DNA of 15,646 bases, from NCBI GenBank assembly GCA_944391545.1, contig CALXTZ010000023.1, positions 1 to 15,646 of the forward strand, read 5' to 3'. The position numbers and the translations under genes are program-made. The DNA comes from an uncultured Alphaproteobacteria bacterium (GTDB lineage Bacteria; Pseudomonadota; Alphaproteobacteria; CAAHEQ01; UBA3637). This document shows, in pieces, positions 14,150 to 15,646 of the stretch (position 1 is the stretch's first letter; the number at the start of each line of letters is the position of its first letter). Under the pieces are notes generated by a model. That model searched no databases, had not been told where the DNA came from, and worked only from the letters and a program-made list of their open reading frames with translations.

Positions 14150-14178
14150 AGTATGCCCTCTTTTTGCTTTCTTGTCAA
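14150..14178 (-). promoter_or_regulatory. Predicted S10 operon promoter
   Basis: TTGACA (14173-14178), a 17-base spacer and CATACT (14150-14155, four of six matches). Immediately upstream, 14179-14206, are A- and T-runs that resemble an UP element. The start site would be near 14143. The perfect -35, ideal spacing and UP-like tract compensate for the weak -10. Confidence 0.7.
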
Positions 14179-14253
14179 GCTTTATTTTAAAGATTTTTTA
14201 ATAAAATGCGTTGTGCTTGAGTCATTCTTTAAAAAATTCTCTAGACCTATCAT

Positions 14254-14283
14254 CTCATAACAGTTTGCTTTTTAATCAGTCAA
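14254..14283 (-). promoter_or_regulatory. Possible second, upstream promoter of the S10 operon
   Basis: TTGACT (14278-14283), 18 bases, TATGAG (14254-14259, four of six). It would add about 100 bases to the leader. No terminator lies between it and the proximal promoter. It is weaker than the proximal one. The rest of 14179-14330 holds no gene that can be supported. Confidence 0.3.
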
Positions 14284-14324
14284 GCGAACCCTCTTTGACC
14301 AAAACAAGCCCTCTCTGCATCTTC

Positions 14325-14354
14325 AAAAATAAAGGGCCGTTTCCTCGGCCCTTT
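14325..14354 (-). terminator. Terminator of the ankyrin-repeat gene
   Basis: AAAGGGCCG (14331-14339), a six-base loop and CGGCCCTTT (14346-14354) form nine perfect pairs. On the minus strand the RNA continues AUUUUUG. On the plus strand a run of six T follows at 14357-14362, so the hairpin could work in both directions. It lies 14 bases after the ankyrin stop. Confidence 0.88.
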
Positions 14355-14368
14355 ACGTTTTTTATCTG

Positions 14369-15178
14369 CTATCGCCCGTTTCGAAGCGTTCGGTTCGTTA
14401 TACTGATGGATATATCATTTCCACGTGTATATTCTTCCGTCAAAGACGCATTTAGCCCCTGTTGTTCCCCGTGAGCTAACGTATGATGCAAACCAGGAGA
14501 TCTCGGCTTCCTTTCTTCATTCTCCTCTTGTTGACATAATTTCTCTGCTTCTTCGAGAAGCCGTTCTACATCTGTATGGCCATTAGCTCTCGCCCACTGT
14601 AACGACGTTTTACCTTCTTTATTCTTGGCTTTCACATCAGCACCCTGTTCAATCAGCATCTTTGCAATATCTGTATTTCCATTCTCACACGCCTTCATTA
14701 ATGCTGTGTCACCAAAGTCATCACTTGCATCCACATCAGCACCCCGTTCAATCAGCATCTTTGCAACATCTGTTTGTCCATACGGACTTGCATACATCAA
14801 TGCTGTGTTACCATTTGTGTTTTTCGCATTAATATCTGCCCCCTTTTCAATCAGCATCTTTGCAACATCTGTTTGTCCATGCAGACTTGCATACATCAAT
14901 GCCGTGCCACCCGAGTTATCACTTGCATCCACATCAGCACCCTGTTCAATCAGCATCTTTGCAATATCTGTATTTCTATTCTTACACGCCTTCATTAATG
15001 CTGTGTCACCATAGTCATCTCCCGCATTTACATCAGCACCAAGTCTTATCAAATCTTTAACTTGATCCAACGAAACTGTTTTCCAATCCAAATGTAATAA
15101 TTTTTTTGTTGCTAATTTTTCTATTTCATCGTCAGAGTATCCCAATAAAGCATGCCTGATCGTCGACATTATATCCAT
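14369..15178 (-). CDS. Ankyrin-repeat protein
   Basis: A 269-residue cytoplasmic-type protein with no signal peptide or membrane segment. After a helical N-terminus (1-35) comes a degenerate cap repeat (about 36-54, LDQVKDLIRLGADVNAG). Four full 33-residue ankyrin repeats follow (55-87, 88-120, 121-153, 154-186), with GxTALM..A...GxTDxAKMLIExGADV, and a last partial repeat (187-212, GKTSLQWARANGHTDVERLLEE). The tail (213-269) is polar, first Glu/Gln/Arg-rich and then without recognisable domain. The ATG at 15178 has AAAGGAG seven bases upstream. It has its own promoter and terminator, so it is independent of the ribosomal run. Ankyrin proteins bind other proteins; in host-associated alphaproteobacteria many are secreted effectors, but no secretion signal is identifiable here. 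The partner is unknown. Confidence 0.93.
   Translation of the reverse strand: MDIMSTIRHALLGYSDDEIEKLATKKLLHLDWKTVSLDQVKDLIRLGADVNAGDDYGDTALMKACKNRNTDIAKMLIEQGADVDASDNSGGTALMYASLHGQTDVAKMLIEKGADINAKNTNGNTALMYASPYGQTDVAKMLIERGADVDASDDFGDTALMKACENGNTDIAKMLIEQGADVKAKNKEGKTSLQWARANGHTDVERLLEEAEKLCQQEENEERKPRSPGLHHTLAHGEQQGLNASLTEEYTRGNDISISITNRTLRNGR
14621..15016 (-). repeat. Four tandem 99-bp ankyrin-coding repeats, nearly identical in A-B-B-A order
   Basis: Units: 14918-15016 (A), 14819-14917 (B), 14720-14818 (B) and 14621-14719 (A). The two A units (GDTALMKAC type) differ at only about three positions over some 95 bases although they lie 297 bases apart. The two adjacent B units (TALMYAS type, GQTDVAKMLIE) are also nearly identical over most of their length, including third codon positions. 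This points to recent duplication or gene conversion and makes the repeat number prone to change. Confidence 0.85.
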
Positions 15179-15221
15179 TTCTATTCTCCTTTCTTCCGGT
15201 TCGTTTCATCCATTTCTATTC
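15173..15221 (-). repeat. 14-bp direct repeat at the ankyrin gene start, with an upstream mini-ORF
   Basis: GAATAGAAATGGAT (minus strand) occurs at 15173-15186, including the start codon, and again at 15208-15221, 35 bases upstream. The upstream copy opens a 10-codon frame (MDETNRKKGE) whose TAG lies just after the real gene's ribosome binding site. Only the downstream ATG has a strong ribosome binding site, so the upstream one is not taken as the gene start. Confidence 0.5.
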
Positions 15222-15227
15222 ACATCA

Positions 15228-15243
15228 AGAGAAGTTCTTCTCT
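15228..15243 (-). promoter_or_regulatory. Perfect 16-bp palindrome at the predicted ankyrin transcript start
   Basis: AGAGAAG-AA-CTTCTCT on the minus strand, beginning six or seven bases after the -10 box. As DNA it could be an operator for a repressor. As RNA it would form a hairpin at the very 5' end that protects the message. Neither is proven. Confidence 0.4.
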
Positions 15244-15249
15244 TTTTCT

Positions 15250-15279
15250 ATTATAGCATACCCCCCCCCCCAGAGTCAA
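15250..15279 (-). promoter_or_regulatory. Ankyrin gene promoter with an 11-G spacer tract (candidate phase-variable promoter)
   Basis: TTGACT (15274-15279, five of six) and TATAAT (15250-15255, six of six) are separated by 18 bases, 11 of which are an uninterrupted run of G (15261-15271, C on the plus strand). Slippage of the run would change the spacer by single bases around the optimum of 17. The gene start is 72 bases downstream of the -10. The boxes and run are seen directly; phase variation is inferred by analogy with poly-G promoter spacers such as that of Neisseria porA. Confidence 0.85.
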
Positions 15280-15292
15280 GGCTTTTCTTTAT

Positions 15293-15485
15293 AAAAAACG
15301 AGGACACCCAAATCGCATAAATAAAAGGCACTCCCTCGGCAAAAGCCAATGAACTTCCGCTCACTAACGCAAGTGGTCTTAACCTTTCCGAGCTTCGTTC
15401 GGCACTCTTAAAGCTTCCCAAGCCTTACGGCGGGGATGGATTGTCTTCATCTACCCGCTTACGCAGGTAGCGTTACGGTCGAACC
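15293..15485 (-). ncRNA. Unidentified hairpin-rich intergenic segment (possible structured RNA)
   Basis: Four consecutive hairpins lie at 15357-15376, 15388-15402, 15417-15435 and 15451-15470. On the minus-strand RNA the last two close on GUAA tetraloops (GNRA type) and the first on GUUA. CGUAA occurs three times and CGUUA once. The 15451-15470 stem has eight pairs with one G-U on this strand but a mismatch on the other; the 15388-15402 stem favours the opposite strand, so orientation is uncertain. CGAGGG (about 15333-15338) could pair with UCCUCG before a U run at 15293-15298 and end such an RNA. No coding frame, tRNA, RNase P, tmRNA or SRP signature was found. A palindromic repeat element is an alternative. 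Confidence 0.3.
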
Positions 15486-15512
15486 ATAAAAAAAAGAGGC
15501 CACCGGCCTCTT
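15486..15512 (-). terminator. Strong rho-independent terminator
   Basis: AAGAGGCC (15494-15501), loop of three and GGCCTCTT (15505-15512) form eight perfect pairs. On the minus strand the RNA continues directly into a U run of eight or more (15486-15495). On the plus strand only UUCCUUC follows, so the minus direction is favoured. It should stop transcripts entering from the right edge. Confidence 0.85.
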
Positions 15513-15566
15513 CCTTCATATAACGAAAAAAATCCTTTTTTATTGTTTTAATCAATCTCTTTACTT

Positions 15567-15611
15567 AAAACAAAAAAGAAGAGAAAGGCTATCTTTCTCT
15601 TCTTTTGTTTT
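15567..15611 (-). terminator. Long AT-rich inverted repeat, likely terminator
   Basis: Fourteen perfect pairs (15574-15587 with 15593-15606) around a five-base loop, extended by AAAAC/GTTTT pairing with a two-base bulge. The minus-strand RNA ends in UUUUUUGUUUU, and the plus strand also ends U-rich, so it may be bidirectional. It overlaps the stop codon of the possible gene at the right edge. The stretch 15513-15566 between the two terminators shows nothing recognisable. Confidence 0.7.
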
Positions 15612-15646
15612 TAAGTTTTGGAATAATTTTTGATTATTTCAAAATC
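15611..15646 (-). CDS. Possible C-terminal end of a gene entering from the right edge
   Basis: One minus-strand frame is open from the edge for 11 codons (DFEIIKNYSKT) to TAA at 15611-15613, directly followed by the 15567-15611 hairpin. A gene end abutting a terminator on the same strand as everything else is plausible, but 11 codons in AT-rich DNA prove little and no family can be named. Confidence 0.3.
   Translation of the reverse strand, partial: DFEIIKNYSKT

Noticed and set aside
14625..15014. 129-residue plus-strand reading frame opposite the ankyrin gene
   Set aside because: Its repeated Ser/Ala/Ile/Phe-rich sequence is simply the antisense of the ankyrin repeats, with no binding site or family match.
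14621..15016. Regular 99-bp repeats as a CRISPR or non-coding array
   Set aside because: The repeats are contiguous, in frame and encode 33-residue ankyrin units; there are no spacers.
15470..15490. GGTTCGACC as a tRNA or tmRNA T-arm
   Set aside because: No acceptor stem, anticodon arm, CCA end or tmRNA tag can be built around it; the seven-base loop is not canonical.

Overview
This window is a long, compact run of ribosomal-protein and related genes, all on the minus strand, flanked on the right by an unrelated ankyrin-repeat gene and structured intergenic DNA. In transcription order (right to left) the run is rpsJ, rplC, rplD, rplW, rplB, rpsS, rplV, rpsC, rplP, rpmC, rpsQ, rplN, rplX, rplE, rpsN, rpsH, rplF, rplR, rpsE, rplO, secY, adk, rpsM, rpsK, rpoA, rplQ: the fused S10, spc and alpha operons. 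An adk between secY and rpsM, rpsK next to rpoA with no rpsD, and an RpoA beginning VIQKNWQELIKP all point to an alphaproteobacterium. The base composition is moderately AT-rich by eye. An ankyrin protein beside the operon, several ribosomal proteins with charged tails, and no rpmD suggest a derived, possibly host-associated lineage. This placement is an inference.

Layout. Positions 1-64 hold the first codons of an unidentified minus-strand gene. Positions 95-127 hold the terminator that closes the alpha operon. Positions 150-2642 hold rplQ, rpoA, rpsK and rpsM, driven by a perfect-consensus promoter (TTGACA, 16 bp, TATAAT) in the adk-rpsM gap. Positions 2746-13944 hold adk, secY and the spc and S10 genes, with gaps of 0-22 bases and four TAATG stop/start overlaps. 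Positions 13945-14180 are the S10 leader, with a promoter, a terminator-like hairpin well before rpsJ, and two possible competing pairings. This looks like an attenuated leader.

Positions 14331-15279 form an independent unit: an ankyrin-repeat gene with its own terminator and promoter. That promoter carries an uninterrupted run of 11 G (minus strand) between perfect or near-perfect -35 and -10 boxes, the architecture of a slippage-driven phase-variable promoter. Its ankyrin repeats are nearly identical at DNA level in an A-B-B-A order, so both the expression and the length of this gene look able to change by replication errors or recombination. This is the most interesting system in the window. 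Positions 15293-15485 hold four consecutive hairpins with recurring loops and no recognised gene. They are followed to the right by two terminators and by what may be the tail of another minus-strand gene at the edge.

The housekeeping part makes the ribosome, the RNA polymerase alpha subunit, the Sec translocon channel and adenylate kinase. Three starts differ from the longest reading frames (rpoA GTG, rpsM TTG, rplC internal ATG). A likely rplV start two codons in is also used here.
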